Of a DNA stretch of 64,000 nt, positions 49,938 through 60,742 are shown piece by piece; the stretch's first letter is position 1; every line of letters begins with the position of its first letter. The DNA comes from Stromatinia cepivora (taxonomy: Eukaryota; Ascomycota; Leotiomycetes; Helotiales; Sclerotiniaceae): contig RCTD01000016.1 in NCBI GenBank assembly GCA_014898415.1, positions 1,398,900 through 1,462,899 on the forward strand. Reading direction: 5' to 3'. The notes under the pieces were generated by a model, which was not told the origin of the DNA, ran no database searches, and saw only the letters and a list, made by a program, of their open reading frames with translations. The position numbers and the translations under genes were made by a program.

Positions 49938-50711
49938 AGTCAATTACTCTACTTTTAGACCACCTCTCCTTTAGGCTACTTTTTCACACCAAAAATTACA
50001 AAAATCAATATTTTTAACTTTTTTATTTATAAATATAATTTCTTGAAATTTTGAATATAGATTTATTACTTATATAATAAAAGATTCTAAAAATTTCAGA
50101 TTTTTCATAATTTTTTATATTAAGATATTTAAAATTGAATTTTCGAATTTTAATTTATATACAAATTAAAAAAACACAAAAATCTTTAATAACTTTTCAA
50201 CAAAAATAGTTGAAAATAAAATATTAATTTTTTTGAAATCTTTGAATCAAATTTTTGAATTTTAGAAATCACAAATAAGATTTTATATATGTTTTTTTTA
50301 GATTTTACAGGGATTAAAAATACTACGATATTTAATAAAAGATTTTCAATAATTTTAAATTTATATTGTAAGAATTTTTAGATTTCTAGATCTTTAAATA
50401 TCTTATAAAAATTTATATTTTATTTTTAATAATTTTTATTGACAAGTTATTCAAAATTTTGAAGTTTTTCAATTTGTATATAAATTATATATAAATTAAA
50501 ATCGAATTTTCAACCTTGAAAATTTCAATGAAATAATAATTGAAAATTATGAAATTTTCAGGATTTATTTATATCTATATAATGAATCTATATATAAAAT
50601 TTTAATCATTTATATTGATTTATTAAAAAATTATTAATAGATGAAAATCATGATTTTTGATATAAAAGGATGACCCAAAAGAGGAGTGGTCCAAAAGTAG
50701 AGTAGTTGATT
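49938..50711. mobile_element. MITE-like element with ~40-bp terminal inverted repeats
   Basis: The left end (49938-49976, AGTCAATTACTCTACTTTT then AGACCACCTCTCC) is matched, inverted, by 50672-50711 (AATCAACTACTCTACTTTT then GGACCACTCCTCT). TA lies on both sides (49936-49937, 50712-50713). The 774-bp interior is AT-rich with no transposase. The TA target suggests a Tc1/mariner-type helper. Confidence 0.7.
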
Positions 50712-50956
50712 TATTTTATAAATTGATATTCAAATAATTATTTCAGAAATGGAGTCTAATTTGATACTATTTTAATTTCCTTCCAAGATCAGATTTCACA
50801 AAATCTATACGCCAAATGAGCTTTTACATCTCAGCTTATATCCCATTTGATTCATTCGAATAAAAATTAAAATGAGTAATTTAATTTTGAATGAATAAAA
50901 GAAAAGACTGAATAAAGAAACAAATGAAAAAGTAAAAGAAGCCCATTTAATGTCCA

Positions 50957-51118
50957 AAATACTCTTAATATTTGAAATGCTCACAATATCTCAAATGATT
51001 TGAATGACTCAAATGCTTTCGATATTCGAAATGCTTTGGATGTCTGAGGTACTTTGAATGTCCGAAGTGCTTTCAATATTTACAACACTTTGAAAGTGCG
51101 AAAGGCTTTGAATGCGTT
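50957..51118 (+). repeat. Degenerate 18-bp minisatellite, nine units
   Basis: Units fit the consensus AAATGCTTTGAATGTCCG (for example AAATGCTTTCGATATTCG, AAATGCTTTGGATGTCTG, AAGTGCTTTCAATATTTA) with fixed 18-bp spacing. The period equals six codons, but the frame E-M-L-x-M-S contains TGA stops. Confidence 0.75.
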
Positions 51119-52181
51119 GAGGTAGCTATTTAGTTACTTATTAGTATTGGTATAATGTAACCGATATATTAAGACTAACTCGATTATTTCTTTGTGTCTA
51201 TATAATTTGATACGTATTAGCTGATGTCACATCTACTGGATCAATATATAGCTTAGAGGGTCATTCAATCATCAAGATGATATATATCAGACTACTTGCT
51301 AGGATGAACTTACTGTACAATTTGCTGGGTTCTAAATTATAAAAGGTCGATATGTGCAACTGAAACGTTGGAATTCTATTATGACTAACTGTTCTCCCAC
51401 CGTTCGCTGGCTTGAAAGAAGAACAAATTAATAAAATTGAAAAAGTTTATTTATTATTTGATAAAAATCATAAATTATTTATAGTTTTGAAGAGTTGAAG
51501 AATTAAAAAAACTGAAGAATTAAAAGGTTAAAAGATTAAAAGATTGAAAAATCTTTTAATGTTATTAATCTAAAAATGATTTTAATGATAATTTGGAATC
51601 GTATATGAATTGAGATTCGATATTGTGTAATGAGATTTGAAATATATCATTTTAGTGCTATATGGATCAGGATATCAGTAGAATATTGATATCTTGTTTC
51701 CATAGAGAGTTCGAAGAATGGAAAGTAAGGTTGTACTTCAATGCACAGAGAGTGAGCAACTGATCAATATTCTTGCCCTACTAGTTTTACTGACTCGTAT
51801 TCAGTCAGGAAATCATTTCATCGAAGTAAGTTTTGATTCCTCATTAAAATCTCGACCGGGATACCCAACGGACTTATCAAACTGCAGCTTGTGTCTGTGC
51901 TGGAAGCTGAAAGATGGCCAGGACAAGTGAGTCTTAATATCCAGGATTACAATACGATACTAACAAGTAATTATATGGAAAGCTTGATATTGTAGTCAAA
52001 CGGTAGGATAATATATTATCTAATTGAATTTGAGAGAATACGAACTGAATTTAATTAGGGTGAAGAAAGACAATTTGATCTATGTCTAGGCTGCGCAGAA
52101 ATAACCTGCTACCTACGGGTACCTGCGGATAATCCGCCTTATGGATTATCCATTAGAGATACTATCTGTTTTGTGGATTAT
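51119..52181. other. Unassigned sequence
   Basis: A 70-codon frame at 51718-51930 has no recognisable domain. An inverted motif around GGATAATCC (52125-52150) is present. No gene is supported. Confidence 0.4.
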
Positions 52182-53225
52182 CTATTGAGATTTTAAAATA
52201 TCCCCATCTACAGCCATAGTGATGTAAGTAGCATTTGCTAAAACGGGCATGTAGAGACTATTCGAATTGTCAATGAATAGCTCAACTATTCAAGTAGAAA
52301 AGAAAACTTACGGATTGATAATGCCCACTATATTTATATCCGCAGCACTAGTGAGGGAATTGAAATTTACAGGTACAGATGGTCCATGATCTGTTTTGAT
52401 GTCGATTGAGATGAAATTATTTGTATGTGTACCCCCGACTAACTTGTGGATTGATACTCTAAAATCTTGTTAGAAAATTGCTCGGCTGCTTATAGATAGC
52501 AAAACAGGCTAGAAGGTTAGTCTAATACATACTCTGAAAAGTTCCCACATATGGAAAGATACCTACAAGCTTGTAAAGCTGGAAATGTAACATTCAAAAC
52601 TGGTGTTTGTATTCATGCATTTTGACATAGGGATTGACTGCTGGATAATAATCTGGGATGAATTTTCCAGAGACCTAAAATCTATACTGTTAGTCCATTT
52701 AGATTAGCATTGGATGCTTACTTGGGTATTTCCCCATATATAGACTTCGCCTAATCCAGAAAATTCAACATACACAGAAATATTTCCCTTCAGCGTTACC
52801 ACCCCCGCACTTTTCAACTCCGGAACCCTATCCTTATTTAAACTGACCGTTACATCCCCCACATTCTCTAAGGTACCCATAGATACGAAATCTAAATCCT
52901 AAAGCACCTGATCGAGATCTAGACTACCTAGATATTTCAGATCATCTAGTACAATAGAAATCAAAGTAGGAGGACTAAGATCATTGTAGATGGATATAGA
53001 GTTTATAATATTTGTAATATTGAAAAATAAAAAGAAAAAGGAAAAGAAGCTGAGGAAAATGAAGGAGCTCTGGACAGAGGTGGGGAAGGTGTCGCGGTTG
53101 AGGATATTGGTGAGTTGGGAGGGTTCGTGGAGGGTGGTGGTGCTGTTTGTGAAGGTATAGTCTTTTGCATGGGAGTAGGCGAAGAGAGCAGCCACTGCTA
53201 CTAAGTTCATGAATGAGAAGCTCAT
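52182..53225 (-). pseudogene. Secreted ECM33-like cell-wall glycoprotein gene, disrupted
   Basis: The frame starts at ATG 53225 with a signal peptide (MSFSFMNLVAVAALFAYSHA). Leucine-rich L-domain repeats follow: SISIYNDLSPPTLISIVLDD, LKYLGSLDLDQVL, then an in-frame TAG. The frame resumes unchanged with DLDFVSMGTLENVGDVTVSL and VYVEFSGLGEVYIWGNTQ. An intron (52721-52675, GTAAGC..TAG) precedes VSGKFIPDYYPAVNPYVK. The frame then shifts to VLNVTFPALQACRYLSICGN, VSIHKLVGGTHTNNFISIDI and a final ITMAVDGDILKSQ. Ecm33-type proteins are GPI-anchored or secreted wall proteins with such repeats. One nonsense codon and at least one frameshift argue for a pseudogene. I infer the family from repeat style, so ECM33-like is tentative. 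Confidence 0.5.
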
Positions 53226-54181
53226 TTTGCTAGCCTCTGGTTAAAATGTCGCTGTAGTAAAGAGTAATGGATATAAAAATGACGAACTCCCTGTGAACTT
53301 CCACAGAATATTCCCAAATCAATCAAAAAATGGAGGAAATACCGACCTTTTACATTAATACATCACTACATTACATTCTACACTCATCAAAAAGCCTAAC
53401 TCTCAGCCCTAAGGCACAGTAAACATTCCCACAGTCACAACCTTAGAACCCACGAAACGCAAACACAACCACCAACTTTTCCACCCGCCTAAGAAGAACA
53501 ATATCTCCCGTCCATCTTTCCAAATCTCCAAAAATCATAAATATCAACGTAACAACAAACGAAACATTTAGACCGTGCCCCTTCCTTCCCCTATCTAGCG
53601 CCAATCATCCGTACTCGCTTAATACATGACAATCGCAGGTGTTGGTATTATCGAAGATGAAACGTTTCTTGGCAAAAAGATGGTGGCTGTGCTGGTTGAG
53701 CTGATGCTGTTGGTTTTTGAAGGTATGAAATGTATGGGATTGGATTTTGGTTGTTAAATTTAGACGACGGTGTGGGGGCTGATGATGAGGTTCACGTGTG
53801 AGCAGTGACGTCCTGGGGAAATGGCTGGTAGAACTATTCCTTGATTGAGAAAAAATTGGGTGTTGAAAATTGAGCTACAGAGGTTCCTAAGTTACTACCT
53901 TGAACAGAGACGTTTTAAAGTAGATAACTGTTTTGCCAGTCACTATCTTGGATTATCCATTGTCTCAATCAAAAACAGACATTGAAATGTCAATATCGGT
54001 CAATTATTCTTTATTAATGAAGAGAATTCCTGTACTTGAGAGGTCTTCACTCAAAGGCGCCAGTTTGATGATTGTTGCGGGAAGAATTATGACAAGCGTA
54101 AAGAACATCGTGTTGTGAAATAAATAGGTCGAAATACGTGCGTCCCGATAGCACACTACAAAGGGGAATAGGAATAAAAAC
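53226..54181. other. Unassigned intergenic sequence
   Basis: C/A-rich in 53390-53600, presumably upstream sequence of the minus-strand gene. No gene is supported. Confidence 0.4.
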
Positions 54182-54402
54182 TTATTAGATTATATTATAA
54201 AGATTTCAAGTAAAAAACTAATAGAATAAATAATAATTTAAATTATATATAAATAATATATAAAAAGATTAACAAAAAATAATTGATTATTCAAAGAAAA
54301 AAAGAGTAGAGTTCTTTTTTTATATCTAACTATAAAGGATTATATAATTATATGATTATAAACTAACTACGTATTAGGCCTCGATATCTCGATTCTCTCA
54401 CA
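54182..54402 (-). repeat. Dispersed repeat, possible solo LTR (copy 1)
   Basis: Matches 60163-60374 along about 210 bp (AGATTATATT, ATATAAAAAGATTAA, TATATCTAA, CTACGTATT). On the minus strand it begins TGTGAGAG..ATATCGAGG. Copy 2 begins TGTTGTGGGATGTCAACG, as an LTR would. No flanking duplication was identified. Confidence 0.5.
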
Positions 54403-54638
54403 GTATGTAAAGATTTGACTAATTAGTTCCACGTAAAGGAAATACTTGACAATTAATCGGAGAATCACTGAAGACATCAGGTACAGTTAGTTCACAATTC
54501 TTTTCGACAAAGATCATACTCAAATTCAAAAACAAATTCATACCGCGCCGCTAACTTCCCCGACATATAGTGCAGATAGCTCGGAACCATAACTAAGCTG
54601 ATACAGAGACCAACTCTTTTAAGTCCACGACCACTGAA

Positions 54639-56916
54639 CTAGATGATGGTGACTTCAGCATCCTCCCATTCCGGTGAGTCCCAGGCGCCGCGAATCATGA
54701 AGCATCCAACCTTACGAAACAAAGACTTTTCCAAATTCCTCTCCTTGACTGGAAATAAGATGAGACCACGTGCTTTCAACCATTCTTCCTCTTTGGTTTC
54801 AGATATTAAAAATAGTTTAAGCTTGCTATCCACGATTCTGCCTTCGAAGTCTTCAAGAGAGGAGATCCAGTCAGTGAAGTATCGGGTGTAACCCCAGTTC
54901 TTCCTTTGATATGGCACACCTGCTGATTCATCATTTTCATCCTTCATACAGCAAGAATATTCAACCACGCAACGTTTATAAGCACCCTCTTCGTGGATTT
55001 CGATTTTTGGAATATGGTCACAATCAAGGGAGACCCAGGGCAGTTTTCGAAGCTTTCCAGCGAGTGTTATAGATGATCCTGGCTTGATAGCGACTGTAGC
55101 ATCTGAATCTTCTGAAACAGGTTCGACATTGTAGGCTACTAATTTACAGAAATTTGTTTCACGCAATCTTGGCGGGAGTTGTTGGCATGCATTGAGAGAC
55201 TCCCAGCTCCAAGATGGAGCGAGGTATTTTTCTGGATCAGAATGTTCTCTTAAAAGCTTATTATATGACAGAGATGGGGCAAAGTTAATCAGGAGTAGCT
55301 GATCTCCAAGAGAAACATCCGCAGAGAGCCAAATACCAGCCAAATATGTCGCTGACTCCCCCCTGTCTTTCTTTGTTTTAGCCACTGATTTGACAAATCC
55401 GGGAATTGCTGCGAGTCTATCGCCAGGGTTGTTCAATCGTCTCTTAGAGTAGTCCGTAGCCAAGAAAGACCAATCCTTAAGGTCGTTGTTCGGAAATGCT
55501 GTACAAACACGATGCGCGTACTCGCCATACTCGCCAAATTCTGTCAATTCTCGGCAGTGACGTCTGAGATGCAGCGTGTATTTGTTAAACATAAGTAACC
55601 TTTGAGACAGGTATTGCTCGTGCCATACCCATCCTCGGCTGTTCCATCTAGAGTTTTTCAGGGGATCCAAGAACAAGCTGCTGCTGTCTGAAATAAGGAT
55701 TATCGTAAGATTGCCTGCAATATCTGGATGTAGAGAAGACTTGAATCCTATTTTGATTGAATGATTATATCTAGGATAAAACAGACTTTCGTGACAAGAA
55801 TAAGGTACAGCGGCTGCAATAGTCATCCATGCGTGAATAAATATCTCTCCTATCGTTATCGATTGTTTGGCCCAGTCCTGGCCATTATCACCCTCCTGAA
55901 TGATGCAGAGGGTGTCAATCTAAAGATAACGCACGCCAAGCTCTCCGGCCACATATATTACATCCCGGAAAACGATTGGCATGCTCGTATCCATGGGTAT
56001 CTGCTTTTTGCATTGCTCAACCGTCTCTTCTGTGGTTTTGAGGAGCTTTCCATCAGAATCGGTGCCCCAGCAGTAGCTCAAGCAAATATATTTTAGTGTA
56101 GGAGCATTTTCTGGCAGGTAAATCGTTTTAGAATCGACTAATCTGATAAAAGAATTATTTTCACCTTTGCTTCCGATGTCTAATAACCGAGAGGGAACGA
56201 ATTGTGACTGAAAGGGAAAAACTGGAACATTCAAAGCTAACAGCGCACTCTTCGATCCAGTGTTGAACAATCTTAGTCTTCCTTTCCGTCAAGTTTCTAC
56301 TTCTAATGGTATCGTTAAGATGCGTGCCATTCTCGACATAAGTCTACCACTACAGTAAGCATACATATATGAGCTGGTGCCCTTGACCTGCTATGCTAAC
56401 CCGCCTGACGTGCCGCAACATGAAACCGGATTTTGTGATCTCCATGAAAAGGGTGGTAAAGGGTAAGACTGAGAGATTTCAAATGAAAGTACAAAGGGTC
56501 GTATTTGTCTTTGGCCCATAAATATTGCACCTGAAAGCTAGCTTGCGGCGTCGATTTCTGCCACAAATCAAATTGACCGAAAGCTTTGTTGAACTCGCCT
56601 TTGACCTTGCAGCAAAATCTACACTCATCCGATAATTCGGGTAAAAGTGGTGAAGTGATAAATCGACGCTCATCTTGGGTACCGGCCCCAACCAAAATAG
56701 CGTTTTCACAGCCGGAAAAGAAAGCCTAGCTTTACCACCCTCTGGCGATATCTCAAGAGCACCGCCAGCCCTCGCATCATCCAATATGAAACTTTGCGCA
56801 CATGTTTCACACAAGGAACCGTTTGTTATGTTGGCAGCAATACCGTCATCACTGGAATCCTCCTGCTGCTGTAGACCTGTGTTTTGTATTAGATCCATGT
56901 TCCGTTGTAGATCCAT
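54639..56916 (-). pseudogene. HET-domain (heterokaryon incompatibility) gene, disrupted
   Basis: The N-terminal block (56916 leftward, GSLCETCAQSFILDDARAGG) is in one frame. ELSDECRFCCKVKGEFNKAFG (56695-56396) is in a second. The HET core, FVPSRLLDIG..IRLVDS..YICLSYCWGTDSDG..PIVFRDVIYVAGELGVRYL (56270-55923), is in a third. In the core frame a TAG at 55922-55920 replaces the Trp expected in the RYLWIDTLCIIQE motif. The same frame then runs 395 codons from ATG 55826 to 54639, with IGEIFIHAWMTIAAAVPYSC and RGWVWHEQYLSQRLLMF (variant of the RxWxxQE motif). HET proteins trigger cell death after fusion of genetically different hyphae. Two frame changes (one may be partly an intron at about 56397-56345) plus the nonsense codon indicate loss of function; the C-terminal half is otherwise well preserved. 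Confidence 0.8.
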
Positions 56917-58336
56917 CTTATATTTTCAACTACCACTCAGTCAATTGTGGAAAAAGTATATGAATCCCTACGACAATACCAAGAAGTGTTTGAGAATATT
57001 ATGGCGATGTAATCTTGTAAGCCATTCTAGAAGCAACAAAAGCAAAGTAAATCCTTGCGGCGAACGGCCCAAATGTAATTGATGGGTTAAGGCACACATG
57101 AACTACACGGGATCCAGCAGATAAAAGCCTTATTGTCCCAGCTCATATGGAACAATGCGATGCAGCCGAACAGTGCATGGTATATTCGGTTTATTTTAGA
57201 CATTCATTATGTGTATTGATTATAGAAGGTCTTCTAATTCTTCTTCAATCACAAGGCACAAACTTACAGTTGTTCAAATACAACATATTTCAGATTTGTT
57301 GGCATACATCGACAATATACTAGTGGAACGTCACCATTCCATGCAACAAAAGCTGTCTCGACTAGAAATGTCATTTAAGGCTACAAACACAATTTAAGCT
57401 TTCGATACGAATCTCATGGTTGCAGAGGTGGATGTCTGGTTAGCACAAACTTGGAGGCAAAGAGTCATTCTAAGAAGAGTTGAGGAATCAACTATTCCCT
57501 AAGGCAAAGAACGTTAAGTCAACAAAGCCCGAGGGCCTCTCAATAAAGCAACTATTTCATGGAGGAACAAAAGTAACATGGACATTCACAAGTCAGGCTG
57601 ATGTTAATGAGGAGTGTTAAGAAAAGAACTTGGATCTTGTCAAACATTTGTAATACTTTTACAACAACACAGTATATTATCATATATTTTCTATCGTTTG
57701 TGTCTCTTTGGTGAAGTGAGAAAATGGAGAAAATGACATGGACTTCACAGCTTCCTGTCTAGAAATATCGAAAAATACCTGAAAGCTAGACTATCATGCT
57801 CATTTGACTAATATCTCACTATTTAACCATTTAACTACCAGGCTTAGCTTATTTCACTATAACAAGGCTGAGTCTATCAATCCGCGGCTTATTGGCCCAA
57901 AAATTGAAAGTAAATAATTCAAAAAGGGGTTAGCACCTCTGGTCCAGTTATTTCCCCAACTTTTTTTACACAAGATATCTTCCAAAAGTCAACACTCAAC
58001 TAGAATCTATCAAGACGGAAGCCTTTTATATCCTAGGGGCTCACTTCTTTATATCACAGCTTATTGCCGAAGGCCCCTCAGGTAACGTCACTGGAGATGC
58101 AAAGACCACTCTATGGTAAGCATTAAAGTTTATCTTCTGCCGCAGAAGTTGCATTTTTTGAAATAACGATTTTGATTCCCTCTTTTGGGAAGATCTTATA
58201 CTAATTGAACGAGTAGTGATAACCAGCACCGTGGTACGCCAAAGTATCTCGGAAACTTAGGTCTTAGTCGCCGTAGTTGTAAGTATTCATTCTCCTCCTA
58301 TTTCACCCCCTCTTCTGACCAACTCCATCATCACAG
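56917..58336. other. Unassigned intergenic sequence
   Basis: A 62-codon frame at 57209-57397 is unremarkable. No family is recognised. Confidence 0.4.
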
Positions 58337-58730
58337 GCTTCGGTGGAGCCATACCAAAGAGCCTTCACATCACACGAGAAACGACTGTGCACATCCCTTC
58401 CGAGAAATTTCAGCTTTGAGATTAGGCCAAGACGATAATGATCCCGAGTACGATTCCAGCGAGCAGTTGGAGGGAATACAGAGCGGGAAGCAACGATCGA
58501 GGAGTAAGTGGTCCATCTTTCACAGACTCTTACTTCACACTACTCAACTGCACATCTATTGAACTCTAATCACACACTTTCTAAATTATCAATTTCTAGG
58601 CCTACAACCTCGAATTCGCTTTTGTCACGGTTGGGGATGGAACGAATTCAACACTGCAGCTCAATCCTGTGCTACTATCAAATCTCGAGGCATATTCAAA
58701 TCGAGGATCTCGTCTCCTCTTCATTGGTAA
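58337..58730 (+). CDS. Possible spliced small gene of unknown function (partial model)
   Basis: Removing GT-AG introns 58279-58336 (GTAAGT..CAG) and 58505-58599 (GTAAGT..TAG) leaves a continuous frame. It contains SHTKEPSHHTRNDCAHPFR, LGQDDNDPEYDSSEQLEG and RFCHGWGWNEFNTAAQSC, and ends SSPLHW and TAA at 58728-58730. The three-piece consistency and good splice signals are suggestive. No in-frame ATG is visible in the upstream exon (frame closes near 58210), so the start is unknown and the gene may be a remnant. The family is not recognised. Confidence 0.3.
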
Positions 58731-58759
58731 CTATCAAGCTCAAACTGGGCCTCAGATGA

Positions 58760-60162
58760 AGGTTCTGCCGATTGTCGGGCAGAATCAAGGTTCTCTGCTA
58801 GAGTTAGATATCAGCTAATTTGCTCCTGCGCCGTTCCAAGACAAGTAGATGGGCCACCTTACTTCGAGGAATATTTGCTGTTGAAGTACCTAATATTTTA
58901 GGAAAGAAACAAGGAAGCAGGAAGCAAGAAGAACAACGGTGGTTACTTTAAAGGGTTCTGCCTAAATTATCAAGACCAATGGGTCAGATTCTATCATGGG
59001 CCAGAAACCTGGTCATGCAGTATGGTAGCAAAATTAAAGGTCATCATGCCACTTCTCAACACATTAACCAGCTTATTCACGTTATATGCTGTTTTAGATA
59101 TTGTATGCTGTTTTAGTCGGTGGTCTGTCTGGCTTGGTTACTTCTCTCAATGCTAAAACCAAATCATAACATAGCCAGACATACCACCAAGTACGACAAG
59201 GCATTCTGCAATACTTCTGTAACATAAACGGCTAAATAATGTTCAACTGCCTGCCATTCATTTCTTTTCATCTAATTTGTGATATTGAGGCTCTTAAAGC
59301 CAGAATGCTATAATACGAGAGGCACAAACAATTTAGTGAGACATATATGAAAAATTGCTAAGTAAATTATAGGAGTCTAGATTACTAATGACTAGAGCAT
59401 ATGTAATACTTAACATTTAAAAATGCCTGCAAACCATATTATTCCCAAACTCTAATTTCCAAACCTTTTCCACAAACTTTTTCGACAACCAATAGAAAAT
59501 TATACTCAGTCTCACGAAATCAAGTTATACACCTATCCGAGTGACCGCCAGATAAGATTGCTAAACCAGCGATCAAACCCAGATTAGGGCTCAAATTGCT
59601 GTTGTCTTGGTTACCCGAACTCATGCACAGATTGATAAATAAGTCCTCCCTCTAACTCTAACCTTAATTCTGTAGAATTGATACCTTTGTCTCTATGAAA
59701 CAATTCAGAACTGAACTAGTTTCACAGATCTGCTGTCTTTCTTGTTTTGCTTTGTGTTTTTAAGATGTAGGAGTATCAGCAACACCCGGTTGTATTGAAA
59801 AATTGTTGTTTTTGCAAGTCACAACTTCAGGTAAAGACTGGGAAGCTCTACTAATCATATTCAATGGTTTAGAATCTGCTCCTCTGACTTGTTTGATTAC
59901 TTGTTATACCACTTTCTGGTTTCCAAAATGTTGTAAGTTATCTTTAGCTCCTTCTAATGATTTCAATGTGTCATCACTAACAGTGTAAAAAATAGGTTCC
60001 CCTCAGTAATGTCTGTTGTGGAGAGATTAGTCTTCAGCTATGGTGTCTCTCACGACCATTGTGACAACAAGCTCATCGGGGGTATGCATTATCTTTTCTT
60101 CTATCGGGTAATTAGATTTACCATGCCTGACCTCTTTCTAGAAAATTCTTATCAAATGAGAT
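58760..60162. other. Unassigned intergenic sequence with an imperfect inverted repeat
   Basis: GGTGGTCTGTCTGGCT (59119-59134) is the near-exact reverse complement of 59173-59188, and the match extends a further six bases imperfectly. TATGCTGTTTTAG is duplicated just before it (59087-59117). No gene is supported. Confidence 0.45.
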
Positions 60163-60374
60163 TGATCAGATTATATTGTAAAGGTTTCAAATAGTAGAAT
60201 CAATAGAATAAACAATGATTTGGATTATATACAAATGTATATAAAAAGATTAATAAAAAAACAATTAATTATTCAAGGAAAAGGAGAACGGAGCTCTTTA
60301 TATCTAATTATGAAGAGTTATGTGATCATATGACTACGAACTAGCTACGTATTGGGCGTTGACATCCCACAACA
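60163..60374 (-). repeat. Dispersed repeat, possible solo LTR (copy 2)
   Basis: About 212 bp, matching 54182-54402 but with fewer transitions (for example AGCTCTTTATATCTAA, GAACTAGCTACGTATTGGG). Confidence 0.5.
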
Positions 60375-60742
60375 ATAACAACACTAAGCACAGTCAATAT
60401 CAGACAAAAATAGTTAGATCAAATCGATTATGAATTTACTACTACTACTATTATCAGAAAAAATGGGATTAACACAATGGCTGCATTTAGAATCAATTAT
60501 AGGAAGTTAATTGTTGATGTTGGCTGTTGGAAACCAACAGTCAGCCAACAAATACCAATTTCCATTCACTACACCATGGCGGGCCACCATGGTAAGAGGA
60601 AAGTATCTTTCTGTTTTGACTTCTGTTTCTTCTATTTAGACTGTCTATTTTTCTACAATTTTTTATTAAGTTGTATTTACAACGAACATTTCTTATGTGG
60701 TTATCTACAAGCTATCCGAAATAAAACAGTAATTACATCAAG

